Part shown: one piece after another, positions 42,453 through 54,993 of the stretch
Numbering within the stretch: position 1 is the first letter of the stretch
Layout of the letters: the number at the start of each line of letters is the position of its first letter
NCBI GenBank assembly: GCA_963691815.1
Contig: OY829654.1
Location: 4,395,240-4,459,239 of the forward strand
Origin: Echiichthys vipera
Taxonomy: Eukaryota; Chordata; Actinopteri; Perciformes; Trachinidae
Length of the DNA: 64,000 bases
Direction of reading: 5' to 3'
Notes under the pieces: model-generated
What the model was told of the DNA's origin: nothing
Database searches by the model: none
The model's input: the letters and a program-made list of their open reading frames with translations, nothing else
Position numbers and translations under genes: made by a program

Positions 42453-44055
42453 GTTATGCTCATTGACAATTATTTTAGCTGGTTAGGCTTAACCAATCTT
42501 TAAGAATGGGGATGTCATCTTCCTAAAGATAACTAGTTACTAGTTACATCAATGAGAAAATGTAACAGGTGGTACCGCAGCTGTTCACAAGTCAACTTAC
42601 AGAAGTAACAACTCTTAAATTCGAAAATCCTCGATCTTTAACTCTTTCTAGCAACCTAAAAAAAAAAAAAAATGCATCACTTATTGCTGATTATTTAGGG
42701 CAAAACAAAAGGACAGGTTAGTTCTGTTGTGATGCTGTCATCTTATTATTAAATTATTTCCAGCTGCAACACAACTCTGTTAACTGCAGTTTATAGAAAC
42801 CGGTTTTCGGGTGGAAAAATTAAAAAAAAAAAGAGAGACAGAACTAAATACAGAACTTAGCATTTGCTGATTTAATTTTTATTTTCCATATTTAATGACA
42901 TACAGATAAACAAATACACTCACATAGAGAATAGCAGCTCAGTAGTGGTTTCTCCTCCAACTGCCAAACTTGAAGCAGCAGGATGCAACAGACCAAGGCC
43001 AGACTCAGAGTGATATCTGGATAACTCATTTATCTCTGAAGGGCCCATTTTTCCACCCTGCTGTAGTGAATTAGAGGCAGAATAGGATTAACTGTGTCCT
43101 GGTCATGTTTGCATAATTATTATATTTAAATAAAACAGGGTTTTTATTTGTGTGACTCTGGGCCAGACACACACAAGGACGTCTTTATATCTATAACTTT
43201 TCTGCCAGACATTATCCTCTATGGATGCAGATATATGACTAGAGGTCTGTGGTTCATAGTAACAGCTACATGCCTTAACGTTTACATGACACGTTTGTTT
43301 ACTCCACCTGACAGCAATCTTCTACACATAACCACTTTCCTCTCTTTTCTTTTCGTTGGCAGCCGTTGACAGCCGTAGTAGCTATATTAGCCCACTGTCA
43401 TTAGTCGGGTTGCCAGGCAATGGGAGAGACAAGGCTAATCATTCTGACGGGAAGGGAGGGTGTGTGTGTGGGGTGGTGGAGGAAAAAACAAGTATAGCCA
43501 TGAGGGACCTTCGTTACAGGGTGAAAGATGGGAATTTCAATAAAAACTAAGATGGAACATGGGAGGAAAAGAGGCAGGCACTGAGTGAGAAGAGGAAGAA
43601 AAAAGGAACTGATGAAGAGAAGAAAAGATGTGGAGGGGTAAAAACGGAGTTCATTCCTTGGTGAAGATGAGTGATGAGGACAGAGACATAATTATCAGTT
43701 CAACCCTACCGAAAAACATCTTTGAACTACTCAACAAACCGTGCAATTATGGGCCTCAACAGTCCCACAATTCTCAGCCATCCAGCAAAAAAGGCATTCT
43801 TTTAACTGATTATTGAAATTTTAAAGATGAATAAATGTTTATTAATTAAAGTGCTGAACATGTTGTGAGAGTTAACAACATGGATGTTTCTTCTGTCTTG
43901 GTAGCATTAAAATGCTGAAAAATTCACAAGGTCACAGGTTATTTAGCTGTATGTTGTGTTCCCACCAGCCACATGTTGCGCAAATTGAGGTGGTGCGATA
44001 ACTAACAGAGTTAATAATAATAGATGCAAACTTGTGGCGGGTGGCGTGAGCTGAC
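42453..44055. other. Unassigned
   Basis: No supported gene. A purine-rich stretch at 43540-43625 and A-runs at 42659-42671 and 42820-42830 are the only marked features. Confidence 0.5.
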
Positions 44056-44420
44056 ATGCGAAATATGCATTACATACATATACCAATGTATTCTCATGAA
44101 CAGGTTCGTATGATATCATGACAAGTTCTGCACAAAGTTGTGTATGATAGCTTACGAAACAGCAAAGAGAAGTCAACCGCGAGACTGCAACCGTAATGGT
44201 TGCTTTTAGTGTCCGTTAGGTTTAGTCACCAGTGTTACAAGATAGGTTTTAGCCTACAAAAGCTGAAAGTTCGGGTTAGGTACCAAAAACCTCTTGGTTA
44301 GGATTAGAAAAAGGTTGTGGTTTGGCTCACCTGGGTGAAAGTCCTGTGTTTGGGAGCCATCCCAAACGGAAACTTTCTCGTTAAATCTTCTCCCTATGAT
44401 GCTAGTTTTCAGGGTCATAT
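44056..44420 (+). repeat. Dispersed repeat family C, copy 1
   Basis: Carries GGTTAGG-rich text (about 44270-44330), GTGGTTTGGCTCACC and GAGTGAAAGTCCT-like blocks in the same order as 46790-46990. Noncoding. Known-looking fish interspersed repeat; class not assigned. Confidence 0.55.
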
Positions 44421-44534
44421 TTGTATCTTTTGGGGTCAACTTCAATAGGTTTACATGCTTTGATCTTTAAAAATCACATTCTCATATTGTCTCTTGCTGC
44501 AGCCCCCATGCATCACCTCTGTGTGGCAGGCTCT

Positions 44535-45110
44535 GTCTCATTTGGCAAGAGTGAACGTCTATCTTTAACGTGACTCCTCCAGATGGATTAATTCTCATTT
44601 GCTCAGCATATCCATCTGGGAACTCTCTTTTGGAGATCTTTGGGAAAGGGTAAAAAGACTGGTTGCTGATTGGTTAAACCCTCTGTCTATCATCAACATA
44701 AGGTCTATCAGGTGCTAACAGAGTTGGGGCAAAGCTCAGAGAGTAAACAACATGTGGATAAAGGATATTTTCTGTTTGTGTAACGCAAATTCACAGATAA
44801 CAGGCACAATATAAGGTGCCCGGTCCATATTCAACTGAAGGATCCAAGACAGAAAAGTATTAGTGAGCGGCTCGCTTGATAGCTGCGCTCATCTCATCCG
44901 CAGAAGCCTTCATGGTGTTTACACTGAAGAGTCGCTTCTCATTTCGTCACTTTAATCAACCTCAAAACCAACGCTGATTGGTTTCGGCTGCTTAAAAAAA
45001 ACTTCTCCAAAGTTTCTCCTCAGCACGTTACCAGACTGATCTGAGAGTAAAATACAATGGTGCTCAGAGATCAGAATGGTCTCACGAAGCTAGTCTGTCT
45101 TTACTTGATC
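44535..45110 (-). repeat. Interspersed repeat family D, copy 1
   Basis: Reverse complement matches 55850-56315 in order: CCATTGTATTTTACTC, GATCAGTCTGGTAAC, GGATCCTTC, AATATGGACCGG, GCATATCC and CCATCTGG blocks. Contains no ORF. The copies face in opposite directions, 11 kb apart. Probably a nonautonomous DNA transposon. Confidence 0.75.
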
Positions 45111-45980
45111 TGTTATTGTGGAATAAAACTCACCAGTAAAACCCAAGGTCTCTATCTCTCTTAAGCTGATAGTCAGTTTTAACTATTTGATGATAAAAAT
45201 GAAAACACTTTTGTCTTTATTCACTGCTTTGGAAGTGCTGGTCTCTGTCATGTCTTATGAATTGGAACATTTATGAAAGTGTAACTGAGAAAAAGTGACA
45301 GGAGGTGAATATATTGTGGACTGCAACACTAGATGAGAGAGTAATATGATATCTGAGAAAATTGAGTCAAACATGTTGATAATCTCACTTCAATCTTCGT
45401 TCCTACCTCAGTCATTTCCCAGCACCTCTATTTCTCTCAGACCCTCATATCACCTTTGGTATCTCTCCAGCTTTCTCTTTCTTCAGCTTGCAGCTGCACA
45501 TTCTCTCATTTTTAACCTCTTGATCGCTAGCTCCACTGATCCCTCTAACTCCTTTATTAGCTCTCCTTCTCTTATTGTTTCATTTGTTTTCTTTATACTC
45601 TTTTCTTAATTTTTTGCATTTATCCGCATTTCCATTTTTTTTAATTTATTGTGGAATACGTGCTCAAATGTAGTATCTACAATTTTCTGAACACGTAACA
45701 CTGCCTGAAGCCAAATGAAAAATGAAAAGTCCTCGTAATAAAAAACAAGAAAACACCCTTCTCACTTGTTCCCTCCTTTAACCTACAGTATGCCTCTCAG
45801 TAGAAAGTAAATTACTGTTCAGATTAATTAGAGTTCGAATTTAGCCTGACAGCTTAAAACCACAAGTGTATGTGTGTGTGTGTGTGTTTGTGTTTGTGTG
45901 TCACACAGAGCACTTAGCACCTGAAACCAGCTACCACTCACATGTGAAATATTACTACTCATGCACAGCCACCCACAAAC
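45111..45980. other. Unassigned
   Basis: A pyrimidine-rich stretch (45410-45640) opens an 87-residue frame that is only low-complexity Ser/Leu/Phe. A short imperfect TG repeat lies at 45865-45902. Confidence 0.5.
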
Positions 45981-46019
45981 ATTAGACATAATTCTTACAG
46001 CCATGCACATGTGGGGAGT

Positions 46020-46235
46020 GTATCTATGTTCCCCGGGTCCTATGCTACCCGCTTTGTCTGTTATTTTTTCCACAATTAGTGCCGAACTCCCCGGCAAATA
46101 GGCCTTGTAGACCCTAACCCTATCCCTCAACCCTAATCCTCCCCCTAACCTCTAGCCCTTACAAAATGCTGAATGAAATCCAGGGAACATAGGACCCTCT
46201 TGGGGAAAAGGGGTCCGATGTTCCCCGGACCCCAC
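46020..46235. repeat. Inverted-repeat element with telomere-like core
   Basis: TATGTTCCCCGGGTCCTATG near 46025 is mirrored by GGGAACATAGGACCC near 46180, and a further GATGTTCCCCGGACCCC follows. Between them 46112-46152 is a run of CCCTAA-like hexamers (CCCTAACCCTATCCCTCAACC). A small MITE is the likely identity. Confidence 0.5.
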
Positions 46236-46785
46236 ACGGACTCAAAGGTAATTGGTCAATACTGCTCGAACAACAAGAGGGAAACCAGGCTGCTTTCTCT
46301 ACCCAAATCTAGTCCAGTTGCCTACAGATTCTACATGCCCATGCAGAATCTGTTCACAGAGATTAGTTTGTTAGTTTACCTTGCAATGTGCTGCTTCAAT
46401 AGCTTCATTGTGTTTAATTTCATCTTTTGTTATTTTCCTCTTGTCTTGAGGTTCAGGATGTTGTCTCATTTGCACACTTTTCATCGGCTCTCAGGCTTTT
46501 AAACCTTGTCAATAGTCTCTGGGAATTAACATTTTATTTAAATATTCTTTTCAAGAATATGGTTTTTATTGGTTGTGTATTATTTGTCTTGGAACTTTGT
46601 TTATTTGATCATTGTTCTAAAACTTGAACTGTATACTAATTGGCCTTTGCTGACCTTTGTATGGGACTTGTTAGCCTTAGCCTTATTTGTTTTTTAACAT
46701 CATTAAACACTATAGGGAACACTAACTATGTTGATATTCAACATATTCTCAACAACAATGCCTATGATTTCTTACAAAATGTGCC
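46236..46785. other. Unassigned
   Basis: Nothing recognised. Confidence 0.4.
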
Positions 46786-46789
46786 ACTT

Positions 46790-46990
46790 TAAAGCTGTGA
46801 AATGGTATCCAGTACATGACCATGACGGTTAAGTTTAGGCACCGAAACAATTGGTTTAAGATTAGAAAAGTCTATGGTTTGGCTAACTACTTCTAAGCCA
46901 CGAACACTGGTCCCTCGAGTGAAAGTCCTATGTTGTGGGACCCCTCCACAACCCAGAGCCTCCTCCCTTTGTGGAGTTTAACGCTCCTAT
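46790..46990 (+). repeat. Dispersed repeat family C, copy 2
   Basis: TTAAGTTTAGGCACCGAAAC, ATTAGAAAAGTCTATGG and GAGTGAAAGTCCTATG blocks in the same order as 44270-44400. Confidence 0.55.
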
Positions 46991-47083
46991 AATACGTTAC
47001 CTGATTTCCTTCTTTGCTCCAGATGTAATAAATTAGTTCATTACATACAAATTAAAGTGCATTACATTTCATAGGTATATGTA

Positions 47084-47148
47084 CCCCCCCCCCCCCCCCC
47101 CCCCTGCGACCCCGACAGGGACAAGCGGTTGAAGATGAATGAATGAAT
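47084..47148 (+). repeat. C21 run joined to RTE/Rex3-like 3' end
   Basis: Twenty-one Cs (47084-47104), then TGCGACCCCGACAGGGACAA, GCGGTTGAAG and GATGAATGAATGAATG. The C run probably grew from the CCCCCC of the same repeat (compare 31200-31210 on the opposite strand). Confidence 0.75.
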
Positions 47149-48935
47149 GTACAAACAGTGAATAAAGACAGCCTGACTTTTTGCAGCAAGGCAGCTCAAG
47201 AATATGAGAAAAAACAAATAAGTGATGGTCACTGAAAAACATTTCTTGTAAACTCCATATTTGTGGCTCTAATTCCAAGCACTGACCGGTGTAGCAACAC
47301 AAAGACTTTTTTTCTTGTTCTGCAAAGTTGGAAATGTTTTAAACATTTTTCACTTTAATGTGAATCCAAAAGAAAGAGTCCAGTCTCTGGTGTTCATAGC
47401 ACTCATGATGACGTGAACACATAGCTCAATATGAGCAGCTGTCCAGACATCATTCTGTTATTGCTAAGCTTTCCAAGTATGATAATCTACTGGTTGTTAG
47501 ATATAAGCACCCAGCAACGCACTGATGTTTCCGGGACTATTGACGCTGGTTTGTTTGAAGGATCTCTGGGATCGTTTAGCAACCGCATCGCTGTCTAGTT
47601 TATTTTTGCTGTTGGTTTTGTTTTTATCCCATAATCAGAGGCTGGAATAGTGGGCTTTTAGTAGAAATGCATTGTTTTTATTAGGCTTTTAGTAGTCATT
47701 TATTGGTGTATCCGGCTTATACTGGTATATTATGAATTTTATCATGTTGAGTGTTTTACTAACTGACTGCCAACGTAGGCATGCTGGAGCTTGATTCATT
47801 GTCACTGGCCCACCCCTGGGACTGTGTCAGGACGTTTATGTCCGCTGGAAGTCCTTATGTGCTCATGGATTAATGAGGGGGTACTATGGAAAATCAGCCT
47901 TGTCTCTGGGGCGTTTTTGTCTTCAGAGCTAATATCTACAGTGCTGCATTAAGATGATACAACTCACTTCTCCACCAATTTTTTGGTAATTTTGACATTA
48001 AATCATTTGATTGAGCCCCAAAAGTGTCCGTCTGTGTGAGGTTTCAGCTTGAACAAACGAAAAAAAAAACTTTTTTAAGTTCATTAATTTTTCTTTGAAT
48101 ATAGAGATCAGTTTGATAGACGGCTGACCAGTGGGGTAAATCCATAGACTGTATAAAAGCATTTTAGCATACCCATCAGGGTTCGTTCAACTTGATCCAA
48201 TCTTCCTCGCCTATAGGAGTGGTCATCTTGTCAGACTTTGACTCCGCCTTTTTTTACCTCTTACCAAAAAAGGGCATGTATGTGACGTTTGGGGGAGGGA
48301 GATACTTCCACCTGGCTGACGTATACCTCCGAGGAGGGCCAGAGGCTAGCTGTCACTCAAGAGACCACGCCCCTAATTATTCATACAATTTAACCTTCAA
48401 TTAAATAATAATTAGCCTGGTACAAAAAATCCCCCCCCCTTAGTGTTGTCATGGAGATATGACCGAAAAATACAGACTGTTTTTGTGGCGGTTTTCAAGC
48501 CTTTTATTAGATAGGACAGGCAGGAAATCGGGTGAGAGTGAGATGGGAAGGCATGACCTTTTGAGGGTTAAACAGTAGAAAATGGTAGGAAAATAACACA
48601 GTGAGAAAACAGACAATGCATGGTGTGAATGTACCATTACTCTCCATATTTACCACCCAGACACACATGTCGAGTCCATCCATCAGCTGCTGTTGACAGG
48701 GCTTTTGAGTCTAAGGTCGACACCTTTTAAGTGTTTTGACTGACAACACCTTTAACCCATAAAACATATTTCATTTAGGTGGAGCACTTTCACATGTATC
48801 TTTCCTTCAGCTATCATCAATGTTCTGCTATAAATATTAGCTGCTATACTGACCTGTGGTAACCACTCAGTCAACACATATTTAAAGTAAGCAATCCAAT
48901 TCCAACAAAGGCATTCTGTGGACAGGCCTCAGTAG
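47149..48935. other. Unassigned; one repeat-like block
   Basis: 48110-48430 (ATAGACTGTATAAAAGCATT, then CTGTCACTCAAGAGACCACG and CCCCTAATTATTCATA) resembles a common fish interspersed repeat that I cannot classify. No gene seen elsewhere. Confidence 0.4.
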
Positions 48936-49146
48936 GGTGGGTTCTTCCTGTGCAGCACTTTTAGACTGTGTGCTGTGCTTCTAGGAGCTCTCGTTTCCTC
49001 CCACACTCCAAAGACCTTCAGGTTAGATGAAGTGGAAAGTCCAAATTGCTTGTCGGTGTGAATGTGTTTGAGCACTGCCTGCTGCCATACACTCCAGCAC
49101 TCCAGTGACCCTGAACAGATTTAGTGGAGATATAAAAATGGATGGA
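48936..49146 (+). repeat. LINE/SINE 3' end remnant
   Basis: TCCTCCCACACTCCAAAGAC, CAAATTGCTTG, GTGTGAATGTG, then TCCAGCACTCCAGTGACCCTGAA and an AAAATGGATGGATT end, a typical fish RTE-type 3' terminus with a GGAT tail. Diverged. Confidence 0.6.
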
Positions 49147-49380
49147 TTCATGAACCACACCACAAGGCAGACAGAGTAGTATTAAATGTTGGGCTAAAAG
49201 ATCTTATGAAGCTCTGTGTGAATGTCGCCAGTGTCTCTCCTCCACCTGAATGAGTGTGAATGAGTTTTGGTTCTTGTGTGTATTCATAGTCTGTCCTCTC
49301 TTCAGGTCTTTGTGGTAGAGATGACACCCACCCATTTATGTTACCACTTAAATGGTCATAATCAGTGGTTATCTGTCTTA

Positions 49381-49996
49381 GGGCCCGTCCACACAGAGAC
49401 ACGTTTTCCTGTAACCACAAATGTTTGTATGGTTTTGGCCAAACATCCACACACAGCCGGCATTTTCGACGCCTGAAAGAGCTATTTTTTGTAACCAGGT
49501 CCCAGAGTGGGAAGATTTGAAAACGCCCCTCCATGGCGCTGTCGTCTGGACAGCGAAACTGCTTACTTTGTTAAACGATGCCGTCGTTGCACCACCTCCG
49601 GCCTTATTCTGAGTGACATGCATGTAAATTCAACCAGCCAACCATATATTTCTCCCTTTTCCCTGATGATCTGAATAAGTTGCTAAATTGGTCACTACTC
49701 GCTGTTTGCTAAGAATATCTAAAAAGGTTGTCTATCTAACGATAGAATGCACACCTGGGAGTGCTTTGGGATGGGAGGGAGCCTCGCCGGGGTTGGTATT
49801 CCAAACAGTGTCTCCCCGTCTCTTCTTCTCCTTTGTTGGTGTATTTCTGTGGCAGTTAAAGCACCACATCCAGGCCTGGCATGTGTGTTACAGCATTATT
49901 AGACGGTTTTACTGGAGTCGAGGCCGTGTGGACGGAAAACATTTTAAGAACAAGGGAGATGAAAAAGGTTGTTTTCGATCGTGTGGACGTACCCTC
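49381..49996 (+). repeat. Inverted-repeat element family E, copy 1
   Basis: Ends GGGCCCGTCCACACAGAGAC and (reversed) GAGGGTACGTCCACACGATC are inverted repeats. Noncoding, 616 bp. The left two thirds matches 54515-54993 in reverse orientation (for example TAACCAGGTCCCAGAGTGGG here). A nonautonomous hAT-like element is likely, but the target duplication is not clear. Confidence 0.75.
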
Positions 49997-51405
49997 ATAG
50001 ATGTGGGTTAGAATGTGCCTGCTACACCTACCAGTAGGTTCAGAAGGCTGTTATCATCTATTCCTATGGTAACGGTCGACCCCATGGCGTCACTCTGTAA
50101 CGATATGGGACTTCCGTCAAACTAAACTACCGTTACTTGGTTAGATTCAAGCAGCAACACTACCTGGTTTGGGTTTAAATAATAACTTGTTTTACATTAG
50201 TTGAAAACATGTAAGAAAGTTAACTTGTGTAGCTTATGTAACTTTAAAAAACTTAACGTTGACTTTAAAGAGAGAATAGTGTTTAATGATCTACATATCC
50301 GTGAGATATTTTTATGTGTCTTTGTTTTGTAGACAATATGGAAATTTCTTATTTGCGTTGTCGATCCATATGTCCCTATCAATGTTGCCCAGACCATTTG
50401 TTGCTGCACAAAAGCAGTTGTATTGATTCTAACCAGGTCGGGTGGCTTTGTATTGATCATAACACCACTTTAATGGAAATATTCCCTGTAAGACACATTG
50501 CCTTTATTAATGTCACTGAATGCAAAAGTCATGTCTCTTTCATTTCAGGCATGTCTGTCTGCTGTAATGGCAGTTCATTTCAGAATTCAGAGTTTCTTTC
50601 ACAAATGTGTGTCACGTGTAACACTGGTGTATTCCTTTTCCAGTACAGCAATTATTGTCTGAGGAACTGTTGAGTGGATGATCGAAGAAGGTGTCTGCCG
50701 GAGGTGAGTTGGTAAGGGTAACAGATAACTAAACAGTTCTTTGTATACTTAGATTCCACTGACTCACTGGACAGCAACTGCTTTAGGATTTAGTATAATT
50801 TCCTGAGCACTCTTCTCACACTGCCAGGAACTCTCTTACCATGAAAAGAGTATTTAATAACTGTACTGATACTGACCCACATCATGTGTCCATTGATACA
50901 TCTCTGATAAATTTCAACATCATAGCCTCAAGAAGTGATTCGTTCATATAGGACCTGTACAACAAAGCGTCTCACTTTATCTCTTCTTTCCTCTCTGTAT
51001 GCCATCCCCCTCTCATCCTCTCTTCATCTGATCTACCTCGTCTGTAGGTTTGGGACCAACTGGACATTGATGCCTTAAGATTATTCTCTCTCTTCTAGTC
51101 TAAAGAACAAAATAGGTTGGTTTTTCATTGCCTATAACATTTATATGAATGTTTTTGATAGCATTTTGTAGAATGTGACTACTGGTCTCAAACTCGTCAT
51201 TTTGCAGTGGTATTCAAATTCTCAGTGGATAGTTTCATTCACTATATAGTCCACTTTATAATACCCACATGCACAGCTAATTTGAGTGTACATACAATGT
51301 ACCCTACATTTTACGTTCATATACTCTACCAAAAAGCAATGTGGTCATGTTTCCCAGAGGAGAAGAAGCATAAGGAAACAACAACAAATTTTAGTTCCTT
51401 GAGAG
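49997..51405. other. Unassigned
   Basis: A 119-residue Cys-rich frame at 50314-50673 has no recognised motif. Nothing else supported. Confidence 0.45.
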
Positions 51406-51618
51406 CAGGGGTGCCCAATCCTGCTCCTGGAGAGCTACTGCCCTGCATGTTTTAGGTTTCTCCCTGCTCTAACACACCTAGTCTAATGATGTGCTGGTTA
51501 TTAAGCAGCTGAATATTGTCACAGGTTTGATAATCAATAGACTCAGGTGTGTTGGAGCAGGGAGAAACCTAAAACATGCAGGGCAGTAGCTCTCCAGTAG
51601 CAGGATTGAATACCCCTG
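51406..51618. mobile_element. hAT-type foldback MITE, 213 bp
   Basis: Ends CAGGGGTGCCCAATCCTGCT and (reversed) CAGGGGTATTCAATCCTGCT pair over about 60 bp, through CATGTTTTAGGTTTCTCCCT. The flanks CTTGAGAG and CTCTAGAG match at 6 of 8 positions, an eroded 8-bp duplication. The same terminus type as the MITE at 35274 points to hAT. Confidence 0.88.
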
Positions 51619-52230
51619 CTCTAGAGCTTTTACTTTTACTTAGCTAGCTCGTGAAATAAATTAACTGTAGGCTATTACAGCTCACAATCAGGACACACAA
51701 CCATTGTTAATGAAACCAAACTTTACCTTTATCGAAATTTCAACAATTTGTTTGGGATTTAACATTGAAACTAACATCAACCTCAATAAAACCTTTGACT
51801 GTCCTCCTGAGTGCAGGTTTGTATCATAAACAGACTGTAAAACAGGCTTGGTTTACATGTTGCTGGACGCTCCAGCTTCCGTCACACATATATCTGGCAC
51901 ATCTACTGACGCAACGATTTCTTCTCAAAATCTCGTTTGATCATTCTCTATATAGTGCACTATTTAACAATCACTATAAAGGGAATAGTGAGTGAGTGAA
52001 TGAGGTAACGGTTTTGAACACAGCTAATATCTATACAGTTTTCCATAGTCAGGATTGTGAGGACGAAATCAGTGAGGCTGGAGGAAGGCACAGAGAGTGA
52101 ACAGAACAATAAGTGAGTGACAGGGTCAAGTAAAGAAAACCCAGAGCTACTGAGCTTGAAGCAGAGGTGTTTTTTGAAAGAAGTGTAAAATATTGAGCTG
52201 AGGTGAGGGATCAACGATTGGTGGTTTACA
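51619..52230. other. Unassigned
   Basis: No feature beyond the possible start of the Penelope fragment near 52100-52230. Confidence 0.4.
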
Positions 52231-53490
52231 GGAGGTGAAGTGGAAAAGGGGGATTAGAGAAAAGGTGAACGGAAACATCAAGTTCACCAGAGAGGAAGTT
52301 AAGGACAACAGCTTGCCCTTCTTGGACTGTGACGTCCATATGGAGAATGACAGGAGCCTCCACATAGGGGTATACAGAAAACCCACTCACACAGATCAAT
52401 ATCTACTTTTTGACTCTCACCACCCTTTGGAACACAAGCTTGGCGTTATCAGAACACTGCAGCATAGAGCTGATAACGTACCCACTAGCTCACAAGCTCA
52501 AGGGGAAGAACGCAAGCACCTGAGAGGCGCCCTCACAACTTGTGGCTACCCCAGCTGGACCTTTGTTAAAACGGCAGCTGCCTCCAGAAAGAAAACCAAA
52601 GTGGTTGAGAAAGAAAAAGATAACAGGAGAAACAACATAGTCATCCCATATGTGGCTGGGGTATCAGAGAAACTCAGGAGGATTTTCAACAAACACTGCA
52701 TCCCTGTGCATTTCAAACCCAGTAACACACTCAGACAGAGACTAGTACACCCGAAGGACAGAACACCACACCACCACAAAAGCAACCTGGTTTATGCTGT
52801 CCAATGCAACGAGGAATGCAAAGATCTTTACATTGGAGAAACAAAACAACCACTGCACAAACGCATGGCCTAACACAGGGGAGCTAACTCCTCAGGCCTG
52901 GACTCGGCTGTCCACTTACACCTCAAGGAGAAAGCCCACTCCTTTGATGACAGCAATGTCCAAATCTTGGACAGAGAGGACAGATGGTTTGAAAGAGGAG
53001 TAAAAGAAGCCATCTATGTAAAAGTGGAGAAACCATCGCTAAACAGAGGAAGAGGTCTGAGACACCACTGATCTCCAATTTACAATGCTGCCATTTCATC
53101 CCTTCCCAGGAGATTCAACAATCTAACCTCAAAGGACAACTGTTCACACATGGCCCGGGTGACCCCAACGACTGTCGTTCAGACGCAATAGAGCACTAAC
53201 GAAGTCGAAACCAACTGCCCACCAACGACTGTCACTCTAACGACGGGCGTGGGCACTTGGAGCACAAAGGGTGTCAGTGACATCATCGGCCTTGTGAGAG
53301 GTTAAATACCTGGATCTCACACCAGTTAGTTGGACCAGTCCCAGCCTGGTCAGATGCGTACATGAACTGATGAAGCCTCTTGGATGAGAGGTGAAACGTC
53401 CTCCTAGACAAACAACCAGTCCAGTTGTTTTTGACTGAAATTGCTTTGAGGATAACGATGACCTGGACGATTGAGAACATTCACAGGCTT
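52200..53490 (+). mobile_element. Penelope-like retroelement, 5'-truncated
   Basis: Contains the RT end, the linker and the GIY-YIG endonuclease, followed by a conserved 3' region (CTGATGAAGCCTCTTGGATG, GAGAGGTGAAACGTC, GATGACCTGGACGATTGAGAA) typical of fish Penelope/Neptune elements. The RT palm is absent, consistent with 5' truncation. Confidence 0.88.
52235..53071 (+). pseudogene. Penelope RT end and GIY-YIG endonuclease
   Basis: One frame of 278 codons, open except for a single TAA at 52871-52873, where relatives have Gln or another sense codon. The start shown is the first ATG after truncation. Residues about 25-75 are the RT end (D-N-S-L-P-F-L-D-C-D-V, Y-R-K-P-T-H-T-D-Q-Y). Residues 155-190 hold F-N-K-H-C-I-P-V-H-F-K-P. 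N-L-V-Y-A-V-Q-C and D-L-Y-I-G-E-T-K-Q-P-L-H-K-R are the GIY and YIG halves with the catalytic Arg. After the stop the same frame continues with S-S-G-L-D-S-A-V-H-L-H and ends at TGA 53069. The nuclease nicks target DNA for primed reverse transcription. Confidence 0.88.
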
Positions 53491-54514
53491 AGAGAAAAGG
53501 TGTTTACTGTACACCAAGCGTGTGACATTTTGGTGCCAAATGCCCTCTCCATGAATTCAGATGAAAGCGATGACCCTTTGTTGATTTCACCCATAAAATC
53601 CACTAAAGTAGTGAAGCAGAAAATGAGATTAAAGGCAAGAGGAAAGTTATAAGGAGGATTCATAAATCCCGAGGCAGTTGAGCCGAGAGTTGGAGAGAAA
53701 ACTGTTTTCTTAAAAGGATTTTTTTTTAATGAACTGTGTTACCTTTTAGGGTTTTGCAAATCATTGTATCCGTAATGATTGTGATGATTTTACAAATTGA
53801 ATTGGAGTGTACCAACATAACAACATAACAAGTGAACATGAACATGAGCAGTCAAACAAACAGACATTACCAACATTATATGCAAGACTAAAGCTGCAGC
53901 AAGGGTTTTTCAAGGAACTTACTTAAAACATAACGCCACCTCCCTGATCAGTCTTTATAGTTTTGTTTGAGAAAATGTGTCAGTGGCATTTTGTCCATTG
54001 CTTGTTGTTACGGTAAACAGGAAGAGAGCTAGTTCTACCTGATAATATCTCTCTTTAATTCATTTTCGAAATTAATAATTTGTCTTTAAACCTGTTTGAG
54101 TAAACATGCATGTTTATGCACCACTTTGAAATGTTTAAATAGGAAACTTCATGGTAAATTGCGAGTGTATTGTCTTCAACACACACGCACACACAGTCAC
54201 ACACACATACACATTTTGCTGTTCTTTCAGTCGTTGTGCTTTTCTTTTTCGTGCTCCACTATCACACTTCCTTTCTGACATTTTGCTGCTGTACTGTCTG
54301 GTAACAGTGAGTGAAGTATCATTAACAACAAAACTGACCTCATGAACCCGGCCACATGATGGCAGCTGATTGGGTAAATGTGTCCCATATCTATCCATTC
54401 AGCGATTTTTTGGTGTTTTTTTATGTTTCTAAGGGTCCTAATAGGAGGCATTTTCTTTTTCCCCAGTGTAGTAAATAAAAGTTAATGTCCTCACTGAACA
54501 GTGGGTGCTGCTGT
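53491..54514. other. Unassigned
   Basis: A weak CA-rich stretch lies at 54175-54212. A 75-residue frame at 53425-53652 starts in the Penelope tail and is not meaningful. Confidence 0.45.
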
Positions 54515-54993
54515 GAGCCCCTTCTCCGTCCCAAAGCACTCATAGACGGGCACTTTCTCACTAGATTTAAGCCACTTTTCAGACCTTCTTAGCAACTTTA
54601 TTCATAAAAAGCAACTAGTGAGCAATTAAGTGACTTATTCAGAGCATCAGGGAAAAGGGAGAAATCTGTGGTCGGCCTAATTCATTCCCATGCATGTGGC
54701 TCAGAGTTCAGTTCAGTAAACAGTCTATGGGTCCGTCTCTCTCCTCTTACGCAGCAGCACTGTTGTTGTTATGTGACACCGCAGGGGTTAGTGGTCCTAG
54801 GTGGGACGATGAAAGCATTGTTTAACCGTCCAGTCGACAACGCCATGGGGGGCATTTTAAAATCTTCCCACACTGGGACCTGGTTACTAGAGACCATTTT
54901 CAGGCTCCGTTAACGCAGACTTAGTGCGGATGGTCGGCCAAAACGATACTAAAGTTGTGTGGTTACAGGAAAATGCATCTCCGTGTGAATCCA
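54515..54993 (-). repeat. Inverted-repeat element family E, copy 2
   Basis: The reverse strand starts near GGATTCACACGGAGATGC and continues through CTCTAGTAACCAGGTCCCAG to GTGCTTTGGGACGGAG, matching 49381-49775. The last 220 bp present in copy 1 is missing. Opposite orientation to copy 1, 5 kb apart. Confidence 0.7.

Noticed and set aside
50314..50673. Cys-rich 119-residue forward frame as a secreted peptide
   Set aside because: No convincing signal peptide or cysteine spacing pattern, and no splice or promoter support.
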